A DNA stretch of 64,000 nt from the NCBI GenBank assembly GCA_007859995.1, contig SMSL01000013.1, forward strand, positions 1-64,000, given 5' to 3'. Position 1 is the stretch's first letter, and each line of letters begins with the position of its first letter. Shown piece by piece: positions 16,676-26,019 of the stretch. A program made the position numbers and the translations under genes. The notes beneath the pieces are model-generated. The model did not search any database, had not been told where the DNA came from, and saw nothing but the letters and a program-made list of their open reading frames with translations. This stretch comes from Candidatus Brocadiaceae bacterium S225. Lineage in GTDB: Bacteria; Planctomycetota; Brocadiia; Brocadiales; Scalinduaceae.

Positions 16676-18265
16676 ATGGAACTTTCCAAAAACAATATCC
16701 CACTATTAATTGCGCAGGTTGAACCTCCACAGAATGAAGGCAGCGGTGACTACTTTTACAGGACACATGCTCCCGGAATCGCTATGGCGCAGGATGACAG
16801 TGTACGCGTTATCAATATAACAAACCAGCACCGTCACAAGACTGAAATAATGATGAGAGCGGATGTTCTGATTTTGAAGAATATCTGTGACCCGGATATT
16901 CTTCCTCTGATCAGAGGAAGAAAAGAACAACGAAAACTTACTGTTTATGAGATAGCTGACGACCTTAATGCCCTGCAAACGTGGAATCCGGTCTACTTCT
17001 TTTTCAAGAATAAACAAAATCTGGATCTGGGATTTCGCCTGGCAAATACCTGCAATGCATTGCAGGTAACATCTCCTGAGTTGAAAAAACTTTACGGGCA
17101 TCTAAACAAAAATTGCAAAGTCTTTCCCAATCAAATCCTGAATGTTCCCCCGGAAAAACCCTTGAAGAGAGACAGTGAATTGGTAATCGGTTGGGGAGGG
17201 TCTCACGGCCATATGGAAGATATGGCTGAAATTGCGCGACCACTCATTAATTGGATAATTACCAGACCGGATGTGTCGCTACATCTGATGTGCTCTGAGC
17301 CGATCTGGAAACTTTTTGACTCTCTGCCACAACACAAAAAAAAATGGACCTTACCCGGGTCCTTAGACGATTATTACAATTTTCTGAAAACCATCGACAT
17401 TGGTATTGCGCCTTTAAAGGACTACGCTTTTAATCGATCAAGGTCAGATGTAAAGTTTCTGGAATATGCAATTTCCGGAATAGTACCGGTCATGTCACAT
17501 ATTGAGCCATATATTGAATCAGTTAATGTTGGTAAGACAGGATTTCTGTTTAAAAATCATGGGGAGTTGATCGTTACCCTGAACCTGCTTGCAGAGGATC
17601 CTTCATTAGTTCAAAATATCTCAAAAGAGGCACGTCAATATGTAATGCGTGAACGCCTTCAGTTACAGCATGGTCAAGACAGATTGGACTTTTACAGACA
17701 ACATCTTAAACGCCCTCACAGACACAGCGATGAAATAGAAAAGCATTATAAATGGTTTGAAGGGTTAACGAAACTGGAAGGAGCATCAATTAATGAAAGA
17801 CATCTACAATTAAAGGCAACACGATTTGAAAATCTCCTCCATGATGGATTGCTTGCCATGCAGATACACCGTGATATGAAACTGGCTTGCAAAATATTTG
17901 AGGAAGCCGCAGCGCTGGAGCCTGAAAACTATCTGACTTTCATGTTTGCGGCATCAATAACACCGGATCCGATCGCCTGCTTATGCAACGCGCTTAAGCA
18001 GGAACCTCATTCTATACGGACATGGATATTGCTGGGAGAAGAGTTTGAAAGAGCGGGGAAAATTAAGGATGCGCTAGAATGCTATGAATCAGCAATCAAT
18101 GTATATTCTGATTACGAACTGCCACACCTGAAAATAGGCACTTTACTGAAAAAATTAGGGAGAGAACCTCAGGCTAACCAGTTTTTTAAGAAAGCGGATA
18201 TAATTGCTGAAAACTTTAAAGGTTTAAATAGCCCGGAACCTGATCTTCATAAACTTTCTAAATAA
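16676..18265 (+). CDS. GT4-like glycosyltransferase with TPR tail
   Basis: The 529-residue protein has an N-terminal GT-B fold glycosyltransferase (about 5-345). NEGSGDYFYRTHAPG near the start and RSDVKFLEYAISGIVPVMS...GKTGFLF in the second half are typical of group 1 (GT4) enzymes. Residues 395-525 form a TPR-like helical tail (LEPENYLTFMFAA, DALECYESAINVYSDYELPHLKIGTLL). Substrate is unknown. It leads a same-strand row with 20 bp to the next gene. Because the row runs up to the flagellin gene, flagellin or surface-layer glycosylation is plausible. Confidence 0.82.
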   Translation: MELSKNNIPLLIAQVEPPQNEGSGDYFYRTHAPGIAMAQDDSVRVINITNQHRHKTEIMMRADVLILKNICDPDILPLIRGRKEQRKLTVYEIADDLNALQTWNPVYFFFKNKQNLDLGFRLANTCNALQVTSPELKKLYGHLNKNCKVFPNQILNVPPEKPLKRDSELVIGWGGSHGHMEDMAEIARPLINWIITRPDVSLHLMCSEPIWKLFDSLPQHKKKWTLPGSLDDYYNFLKTIDIGIAPLKDYAFNRSRSDVKFLEYAISGIVPVMSHIEPYIESVNVGKTGFLFKNHGELIVTLNLLAEDPSLVQNISKEARQYVMRERLQLQHGQDRLDFYRQHLKRPHRHSDEIEKHYKWFEGLTKLEGASINERHLQLKATRFENLLHDGLLAMQIHRDMKLACKIFEEAAALEPENYLTFMFAASITPDPIACLCNALKQEPHSIRTWILLGEEFERAGKIKDALECYESAINVYSDYELPHLKIGTLLKKLGREPQANQFFKKADIIAENFKGLNSPEPDLHKLSK

Positions 18266-18285
18266 TCAGGCTAATAATATTTATT

Positions 18286-20406
18286 ATGATAAATACAAAA
18301 CCTAAAGAGTTAATTCATGAAGCATACGAGCGGCATCAGTCAGGAAGACTCCATGGGGCAGAACAACTTTATAAAGAGATACTCGAAGAGCAACCGGAAC
18401 ACGTTGATGCTCTTTTTTTCCTGGGTATACTTAATCTGCAGCAAGGAATATACGATACAGCATGTACGTATTTTATGAAGACTATTAAGTTAATGCCTGA
18501 TCACGCAGCAGCGCATTGTAATCTTGGTACAACTCTTCAGGAATCCGGAAAGCCTGATGAGGCTATAATAAGTTACAGGAAGTCAATATCACTAAAACCT
18601 GACTATGCCGACGCACACTACAATCTTGGTAACACACTTAAAGAACAAGGTAGACCTGAGGAAGCTGTAATATGTTACAAGAAGACAATAGAACTCAGCC
18701 CAGGCAATGCGGACTCATATTGTAATCTTGGCAATACATTTAAAGAACACGGCAAATTAGATGAGGCTGTAGAATACTACAGAAAGGCATCAGAACTCGA
18801 TCCGTATAATCCTGTATTTCACTGTAATCTGGGTGCAGCGCTTCAAGAATCTGGAGCATTGGCTGAGGCAATATCAAGTTACATGGAGGCAGTAAAACTC
18901 GATCCAAATTATGCTATGGCATTTAGTAATATGGGTTCAGCGCTCCATGAGTCAGGTAAACCTGATGAGGCAATTACGTGTTATGAAAGAGCTATAGCAC
19001 TAAATCCGGATTATGCTGAAGCGCATAATAACCTCGGAACATCACTTCTGGAAAAAGGCAAATCCGAAGAGTCAATTATCTGTCATAAGAGAGCAATCGA
19101 ACTTAATCCAGACTGTGCTGAGACGCACAACAATCTGGGCACAGCACTCATGGCACAAAGGAAGTTAGATTCTGCAATTACAAGTTATAAAAAAGCACTT
19201 TTACTAAACCCAAAATACGCGGAAGCGCACAACAATCTAGGCACTGCTCTCATGGCACAAAGTAAGTTCGATGCTGCTATCATAAGTCATAAAAAAGCAA
19301 TCGAACTCAAACCAGACTACGCAGAAGCATACAATAACCTTGGAACCGTACTAAAGGGAACAGGCAGGCCTGAGGAGGCAATAGCACACTACAGGCAGGC
19401 AATAGAACTCAAAACAGATTATGCACAGGCACACTTAAACCTGGCTTTTGCATTATTATTAACTGAAAACTTTAAAAAAGGATTTCAAGAATATGAGTGG
19501 AGATTGCGCTTAAAGAGATGTATACCTGAAACAGACCGGAGACCTGTGTGGGACGGTTCATATCTCAATGGAAAATCAATACTGGTATACACAGAACAAG
19601 GTATTGGAGATTCCATTCAATTTGTCAGATATCTGCCCATGGTTAAGGAACAGGGAGGTTATGTGATAGTCGAATGCCAACAAAGTCTTTGTCGTCTATT
19701 AAAGAACTTTGTCGGAATTGATGAAATTATGGAAAAGACATCACATGGTAAATCTCCTATGCAATTTGATGTTCAGGTCCCTCTCTTAAGTCTACCAGGC
19801 ATATTTGATACTACCGTTGATTCAATACCACGGAACTTATCTTACATCAAACCGGACCCCGTACTGGTATCACAATGGCGTGCTAAGTTTGATAATGATA
19901 ACAATCTAAAAGTTGGAATTGTCTGGGCAGGAAACCCCAAACATATAGATGATCGTAACCGTTCATGTTCACTGAATGATTTTGCACATTTAACCTCTAT
20001 CCGTGGACTGACTTTCTACAGTCTCCAGAAAGGACTCGCTTCCGCTGAAGCGAATAAGCATACCATGGTTATCAAGATTGTCAATCCGGATAATGAGTTG
20101 AATGACTTTGCAGACACTGCAGCTGCAATTGAAAACCTTGACCTGGTAATTGCCGTAGACACTGCAGTTGCGCATTTAGCCGGGGCCATCGGTAAACCGG
20201 TGTGGACGCTGTTGCCTTTTGTGCCTGATTGGAGATGGATGCTGGAACGCAGCGATAGTCCATGGTATCCAGGCATGCGTCTGTTCAGACAAACACAATT
20301 AAATGATTGGGCGGGAGTGTTTAATCAGGTGAAAGAAGCTTTGATACAAGAGATAGACAATTTGTACCTAAACAGATCTATAAGCAATAATACTGCTATA
20401 AGTTAA
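18286..20406 (+). CDS. TPR protein with GT9-like glycosyltransferase domain (first of pair)
   Basis: In this 706-residue protein residues 10-390 are about eleven TPRs of the common 'ALELNPDYAEAHNNLGTAL..GKxxEAI' type. After a linker (GFQEYEWRLRLKR), residues 420-690 form a heptosyltransferase-like GT9 domain (ILVYTEQGIGDSIQFVRYLP, GIVWAGNP, VDTAVAHLAGAIGKPVWTLLP, WYPGMRLFRQ). It is a close paralogue of the next gene, which starts 3 bp after its stop. TPRs usually bind the protein target, and the catalytic part would transfer a nucleotide-activated sugar. The target is unknown. Confidence 0.85.
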   Translation: MINTKPKELIHEAYERHQSGRLHGAEQLYKEILEEQPEHVDALFFLGILNLQQGIYDTACTYFMKTIKLMPDHAAAHCNLGTTLQESGKPDEAIISYRKSISLKPDYADAHYNLGNTLKEQGRPEEAVICYKKTIELSPGNADSYCNLGNTFKEHGKLDEAVEYYRKASELDPYNPVFHCNLGAALQESGALAEAISSYMEAVKLDPNYAMAFSNMGSALHESGKPDEAITCYERAIALNPDYAEAHNNLGTSLLEKGKSEESIICHKRAIELNPDCAETHNNLGTALMAQRKLDSAITSYKKALLLNPKYAEAHNNLGTALMAQSKFDAAIISHKKAIELKPDYAEAYNNLGTVLKGTGRPEEAIAHYRQAIELKTDYAQAHLNLAFALLLTENFKKGFQEYEWRLRLKRCIPETDRRPVWDGSYLNGKSILVYTEQGIGDSIQFVRYLPMVKEQGGYVIVECQQSLCRLLKNFVGIDEIMEKTSHGKSPMQFDVQVPLLSLPGIFDTTVDSIPRNLSYIKPDPVLVSQWRAKFDNDNNLKVGIVWAGNPKHIDDRNRSCSLNDFAHLTSIRGLTFYSLQKGLASAEANKHTMVIKIVNPDNELNDFADTAAAIENLDLVIAVDTAVAHLAGAIGKPVWTLLPFVPDWRWMLERSDSPWYPGMRLFRQTQLNDWAGVFNQVKEALIQEIDNLYLNRSISNNTAIS

Positions 20407-20409
20407 TTT

Positions 20410-22407
20410 ATGACTAAATTATTAAATAACAATACTGAGCTTCAAGAAGCGCTTAAACTGCACCAGGGAGGAGATCTTGCCGGCGCCTCAATCCTTTACA
20501 ACAAGATACTCGATGAACAACCAGATAACATTGAAACAATCTCTCTTCTTGGCACTCTAAATCTGCAAGCTGGAAATCTCGATGCGGCATGTGTGTTACT
20601 TAAAAAGTCTACTGAACTTAAACCTGACAACGCAATAGCTCACGGTAATCTTGGATCAGCGCTTCATGCATCAGGAAGATTTGAGGAAGCAATGTATAGT
20701 CATAAGAGAGCAATAGAACTTAAGCCGGACTATGTAGAAGCGTATTATAATCTTGGCAGTACGCTTCAAGCATTAAACCTGCCTGATGAGGCAATAGTAA
20801 TCTATAAACTCGCGATAGATCTAAATCCAGATGATGCTGAAATTCATAACAACCTTGGTAATGCGCTTAGGAAAAGTGGAAAGCCGGACGAAGCTCTTAA
20901 TAGTTACAGGAAGGCATCAATGCTCAGGCCACATGACGCAGAGATATACTGCAATCTTGGCGCGGTGTCTCAAGGACTTGGCAACTTAGACAAAGCAATA
21001 CTAAACTATAAGAGAGCAATTTCACTCATGCCTGATAATGCTAAGGCACACAATAACCTTGGTACAGCATTAAAAAAACAGTTTAGACTGGAAGAAGCTG
21101 TGAAAAGTTATAATCGAGCAATAGAGCTGAGTCCTGATTACGCGGAGGCGTACAATAATCTGGGTAATACACTTCAATCATTAAACAGACTCGACGAAGC
21201 AATAACAAGTTATAGAACGGCAATAACAATCAAACCGCACTTTGCCGAAGCTCATTACAATTGTGGTAATGCACGAAAAGAACAGAAAAAATTTGAGGAA
21301 GCATTTGTAAGTTTTAAGCGGGCAATAACAATAAAACCTGATTACGCAGAGGCCCATAACAATCTGGGTATCACATTTCAGGAACGAGGTGAGTTCGTAG
21401 AAGCGGCAGCATGCTACAGCCGCGCGATAGAGCTGAAGCCGGATTACGCTGACGCACACTTTAACAGATCCCTAATGTCATTATTAAAAGGAAGGTTTAA
21501 AAACGGTTGGCAAGAATACGAATGGAGGCTGCACACACAAGGTTACGCTCACAGGACTTTTCAGCAACCCGTGTGGGACGGCTCTTCTCTTAATGGCAAG
21601 ACTATCCTTATACACACAGAACAAGGTATGGGTGACAATATTCAATTTGTACGCTATCTGCCAATGGTACAGGCACGAGGGGGACGAGTGATATTCGAAT
21701 GTCTACCAGCTCTAGTCCATTTATTAAAAAACTGTGCGGGTATCGATGCCATAATATTAAAAGATCCTTCAGGAAAACTATCTGAACAATTTGACGTCCA
21801 TAGCCATCTCTTAAGTATCCCGAGTATTCTGGATACCGGGGCTGATACCATACCTTCAAGTGTACCTTACATCACTCCTGATTCTATGCGTGTAATGAAA
21901 TGGAGAGATCGACTTGGGGTCCACGATAAATCAACTAAAATTGGACTCGCTTGGGCAAGCAGTCCTGACAACAAAGAACTTTGCCATAAGAAATCATGTA
22001 AGCTAAATTATTTTGAGGCTATTTCAGGAATTCCGGATTTATCTTTCTATAGCCTTCAAAAAGGACCTGCGTCTGCTGAAATTCACAACGCTCCCAAAAG
22101 TATGAAGATAATCAACCTTGACAATGAGTTGAATGACTTTGCAGACACAGCGGCAGTCATTGCCAACCTTGATGCTGTTATCTCCGTAGATACTTCAGTC
22201 GCGCATTTAGCCGGAGCTATTGGCAAACCTGTGTGGACACTTCTTCCTTTTGTACCTGATTGGAGATGGCAGCTTGAACGCGACGATAGTCCCTGGTATC
22301 CGAGCATGCGTCTGTTTCGACAAACCAAACTGTATGATTGGGATGGAGTATTTGAGCGGGTAGCAAAATCGCTGTCCGGGTTCAGTGTTTGTAACGCGAA
22401 TTCGTAA
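20410..22407 (+). CDS. TPR protein with GT9-like glycosyltransferase domain (second of pair)
   Basis: This 665-residue paralogue has the same plan: about ten TPRs (residues 10-355) and a GT9-like domain (380-655) with ILIHTEQGMGDNIQFVRYLP, VDTSVAHLAGAIGKPVWTLLP and DWRWQLERDDSPWYPSMRLF. It has one or two fewer TPRs than its neighbour, as expected for tandem repeats that gain and lose units. It is almost certainly co-transcribed, with a 3-bp gap. Different TPR surfaces could give the two enzymes different protein targets. Confidence 0.85.
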   Translation: MTKLLNNNTELQEALKLHQGGDLAGASILYNKILDEQPDNIETISLLGTLNLQAGNLDAACVLLKKSTELKPDNAIAHGNLGSALHASGRFEEAMYSHKRAIELKPDYVEAYYNLGSTLQALNLPDEAIVIYKLAIDLNPDDAEIHNNLGNALRKSGKPDEALNSYRKASMLRPHDAEIYCNLGAVSQGLGNLDKAILNYKRAISLMPDNAKAHNNLGTALKKQFRLEEAVKSYNRAIELSPDYAEAYNNLGNTLQSLNRLDEAITSYRTAITIKPHFAEAHYNCGNARKEQKKFEEAFVSFKRAITIKPDYAEAHNNLGITFQERGEFVEAAACYSRAIELKPDYADAHFNRSLMSLLKGRFKNGWQEYEWRLHTQGYAHRTFQQPVWDGSSLNGKTILIHTEQGMGDNIQFVRYLPMVQARGGRVIFECLPALVHLLKNCAGIDAIILKDPSGKLSEQFDVHSHLLSIPSILDTGADTIPSSVPYITPDSMRVMKWRDRLGVHDKSTKIGLAWASSPDNKELCHKKSCKLNYFEAISGIPDLSFYSLQKGPASAEIHNAPKSMKIINLDNELNDFADTAAVIANLDAVISVDTSVAHLAGAIGKPVWTLLPFVPDWRWQLERDDSPWYPSMRLFRQTKLYDWDGVFERVAKSLSGFSVCNANS

Positions 22408-22474
22408 ACAAAAAAAATTACAAGACGAACCTTGTATCCGGAAGTAACCTGGTACAGTAATCCACTCCAAAGAG

Positions 22475-25400
22475 ATGAAAGAGACAATGTCAACAAAAGA
22501 GATAGATATGAAATCAGAAATTGGAAATCCCACTATTTCACTCTGCATGATTGTAAAGAATGAGGAAGAGAATCTTGATCGGTGTCTTACCAGCGCCAGG
22601 GATATAGTAGATGAGATTATAATCGTTGATACCGGTTCAACTGATAGAACCGTTGAAATCGCGAAGAGTTATGGGGCAAAAGTCTTTAACCATCCATGGG
22701 AAGGTAGTTTCAGTAAGGCAAGAAACTATTCACTTAAATACGCAACATGTGATTGGATTTTGTATCTTGATGCAGATGAAGAATTAAACAGGGAAGACGC
22801 ACCCAGGCTTAAAGAAATAGCTAAAAACAGTGACAACTGCCTGGCAGTTTCATTTATCATAAAAAACAGATATAAAGATTCTACCCAGGAAGGCTATGCG
22901 CAGATGGTACGTTTCTTTAAAAACTTCAGTGGGATTTATTATAAAGGAATTGTTCACAATACCATACAGTACAGTGGCAAATGTCTCTATTCATCGATAA
23001 CTATTATACACCATGGTTACAACCTATCTGAAGAGAAGATGGAAGAGAAATTCCTGCGGACATCCACTCTACTGAAAAAACAGATAGAGGCAGATCCTCA
23101 CAATCCGGTTCCATATATGTACATAGGCATTTCATATATGGACAGGCGTCTCTACGAACATGCTATTACAAATAGTAAAAGAGCGTTATATCTGGCAGAA
23201 GAGAACGGATTCAATAAAAAGGATTTCCTGGTTTCCTACTACATAGTAAGTGCAGCATATTTTGAGAAGAATGAATTTAAAGATTCGGAGATTTATGCCC
23301 TCAAGTCAGTTAAACTGGACAGTCATTTTTTAGACGGTTACTGCCTCTTAGCTTTTGCTTACTACAATCTGAAAGAATACGATAAGTTTATGGAAGCGTC
23401 TGAAAGTTATCTGGCCATATGGAGTGGAACCGTTAACTTACATTCGGCCAAAAGTGGATCTCCATTACATCAACCTCTTGAAACTGAGTATCCGGTGTCA
23501 GAACTACAGACAAATATCATTTATCACACAATCGGCCATAAGTGGAAGATACATTTATTACGTGGCTTTTGCTACCTGTCCGGTAACCAGGCTGAATCAG
23601 GTAATTCAGAAATCGACAAAGCCTTGAATGAATCCACCGATTTGGAAGATTGCCTTACACTCCTCGGCAATTTCTATCTTGAAAGCAATAATATTGATGA
23701 GGTGGAAAATACATACAGGAGGTTATTGAGTATTAATGAAAAATCAGTAAAAACTTTATTCAATCTGGGCCACGTCAGGTTTCAAAAAGGCGACATGAGT
23801 GAAACTCTCTCTCTCTGGAGAAAGGCAGTTGAAATAGCACCCGACTCATTCGATATCAGATTGCTTATCTGCAAAGTCAATATTGCCCTTGGAGACATTG
23901 AAGAAGCAGTTGCCGGTTGTGACCAATTGCTACAAGCCCTGAATATGCCCAGAAACGTAACTATTGACAGCTTAATTGATCTGGGAAATATCTTTAATTC
24001 TATAAGTCAAAATCTTAAAGAAAGAAATGAAGTCCAAGCTGCAAAAACAGCTTACGGTTTATGCGAAGACTTAAAAAGGGAAAAGACAGATAAGAAAAAA
24101 CAGCTATCTGACAGAAATAGTCCAACTATTTCACTTTGCATGATAGTTAAAAATGAAGAATTCTTTCTTCCTAAATGTCTTAATAGCGTCAAAGATTTTG
24201 TTGATGAAATAGTTATAGTAGATACTGGATCTACAGACGAGACTGTTAAGATTGCGGAAAGATATAATGCAAAAATTTATCATCATCCATGGGAAAATAG
24301 TTTCAGTAAGGCGAGAAATTACTCTCTAAAGTATGCCACGAGCGATTGGATTTTTATACTTGACGCAGATGAAGAATTAGATGCAAAAGATGCTTCCGGA
24401 CTAAAGAGAGTTATTCATGAATGTGATGCCGATTTACTATACTTACAAGTACTTGATAAAACAATGGAAGGTGAAGTTGTATCAGTCTCTAATTCGGAGA
24501 GAGTCTTTAGGAATCATCTTGGAATTAAATATGAAGGGACCGTTCATAATTACCTGAAATACAACGGTAATACTAAAGTCGCTAACATAAAGCTGTTTCA
24601 CTATGGATATAATCTTGATGAAGAGAAGATGGAAAGAAAATTTGTGCGGACCTCATCACTACTGAAAGAGCAGATTAAAAACGACCCCTCAAACCCTATG
24701 CCGCATCACTTCCTGGCAGTAGCATTTTCAGGCAGAAATATGAATGACGAATGTATAGATGAGGCACTTAAAGCAATCAGGTTATTTGAACATAAAAACA
24801 TTAATACTGAAGTCAAACTGCTTACCTGCTATACAGCGAGTTTCGCTTTTTTTAATAAAGATGACCTTGTTAACGCAGAATACTACGCTATGAAATCCGT
24901 AAATTCATATTCCGACTACCTCGATGGTTATTTTATACTTTCTTCAATATATATGCGACAGAAAGAGTACGATAAATGCATTAAAGCGACAAATAAATAT
25001 CTGACCATCTTAGAAAAAATTATATCAAATCCTGCCGGAACATTGCGGATACCATATAACAACATTAATAACGCCTGGCATGCTCATACCAGGCTTGCTA
25101 TCGTCTGCTTTGAACAAAACAGAGACAGTGAGGGAATTCAGAAGTTGAAAGAAACCGTAAGTATTGCTAAAGACAAAGATGACCCTTATCTGTCCATTGG
25201 AAAATATTTTATTGAACAAAACAATTTTACATTAGCTGAAAAAATTCTACATATTGGACTAAAAGAATATCCGACGAGCAAGAGAATACTATATTATATT
25301 TCTGAATTATATGAAGATCATAATATGATCGATAATGCACTGAAGTATTTCAAAATACTATTGGATATATATCCTGAAGAAATAGTAGCACAATATAAGA

Positions 25401-25999
25401 TAGGACTTCTCCACATGGCGGAGAGTCGGTATAAAGCCGCGATAGATGTTTTTAAGTTATTATGTTGCAGACCAAAAGAGCATACCGGCGCTTTATATAA
25501 TCTAGGAGTAGCATATGAACAGATTAAGGAAATCCAACATGCAAAAGAAACATATGAAAGGTTATTAACAATAGAACCGGAAAATGCTGAAACGCTTGTC
25601 AGACTTGGTTCTCTATTGTTGAATGACACATATCTATATGATGCGAAGGAGTGCTTCTTAAAAACAATAAGACTTGGCAAGTATTTGTTGGAGGCACATC
25701 TTGCCTTGAGCAGAATTTATATATCTCAAGACGATATGGAATCCTGTGTGGCAAGTTGCGATCAAATACTGAAATGTCTGGATCTACCGCGAGACATGAT
25801 AATCAATAATTTATCAGATTTAAGCAGACTCTACATCAGCATCGGAAAAGCCCTGTTTAAACAGCAAAATGAGATGCTGTCCGTGTTTTCCTTTAATATT
25901 GCCGAGCTATTAGATCCCGTTGTCACTGAGAGTGATAACTTACAAAAAGATATCGTAAACGTTCTGAAATCCGCCAGTGGATTTCAGAATCCAGATTGA
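22475..25999 (+). CDS. Double GT2-TPR glycosyltransferase
   Basis: This 1174-residue protein is an internal duplication. Each half starts with a GT2 domain: PTISLCMIVKNEEENLDRCL...DTGSTDRTVEIA...LDADEEL at about 19-110, and again from about 548 (SPTISLCMIVKNEEFFLPKC). Each GT2 domain is followed by TPR-like helices. Both copies keep the nucleotide-sugar DTGSTD and DADEE motifs, so both may be active. The second half is more like the following gene than the first half, so the duplication probably occurred in steps. Proteins of this plan are common in gene clusters for glycan or glycoprotein assembly. Acceptor and sugar are unknown. Confidence 0.84.
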   Translation: MKETMSTKEIDMKSEIGNPTISLCMIVKNEEENLDRCLTSARDIVDEIIIVDTGSTDRTVEIAKSYGAKVFNHPWEGSFSKARNYSLKYATCDWILYLDADEELNREDAPRLKEIAKNSDNCLAVSFIIKNRYKDSTQEGYAQMVRFFKNFSGIYYKGIVHNTIQYSGKCLYSSITIIHHGYNLSEEKMEEKFLRTSTLLKKQIEADPHNPVPYMYIGISYMDRRLYEHAITNSKRALYLAEENGFNKKDFLVSYYIVSAAYFEKNEFKDSEIYALKSVKLDSHFLDGYCLLAFAYYNLKEYDKFMEASESYLAIWSGTVNLHSAKSGSPLHQPLETEYPVSELQTNIIYHTIGHKWKIHLLRGFCYLSGNQAESGNSEIDKALNESTDLEDCLTLLGNFYLESNNIDEVENTYRRLLSINEKSVKTLFNLGHVRFQKGDMSETLSLWRKAVEIAPDSFDIRLLICKVNIALGDIEEAVAGCDQLLQALNMPRNVTIDSLIDLGNIFNSISQNLKERNEVQAAKTAYGLCEDLKREKTDKKKQLSDRNSPTISLCMIVKNEEFFLPKCLNSVKDFVDEIVIVDTGSTDETVKIAERYNAKIYHHPWENSFSKARNYSLKYATSDWIFILDADEELDAKDASGLKRVIHECDADLLYLQVLDKTMEGEVVSVSNSERVFRNHLGIKYEGTVHNYLKYNGNTKVANIKLFHYGYNLDEEKMERKFVRTSSLLKEQIKNDPSNPMPHHFLAVAFSGRNMNDECIDEALKAIRLFEHKNINTEVKLLTCYTASFAFFNKDDLVNAEYYAMKSVNSYSDYLDGYFILSSIYMRQKEYDKCIKATNKYLTILEKIISNPAGTLRIPYNNINNAWHAHTRLAIVCFEQNRDSEGIQKLKETVSIAKDKDDPYLSIGKYFIEQNNFTLAEKILHIGLKEYPTSKRILYYISELYEDHNMIDNALKYFKILLDIYPEEIVAQYKIGLLHMAESRYKAAIDVFKLLCCRPKEHTGALYNLGVAYEQIKEIQHAKETYERLLTIEPENAETLVRLGSLLLNDTYLYDAKECFLKTIRLGKYLLEAHLALSRIYISQDDMESCVASCDQILKCLDLPRDMIINNLSDLSRLYISIGKALFKQQNEMLSVFSFNIAELLDPVVTESDNLQKDIVNVLKSASGFQNPD

Positions 26000-26019
26000 T
26001 GATTTCAAAATAACAGAGA

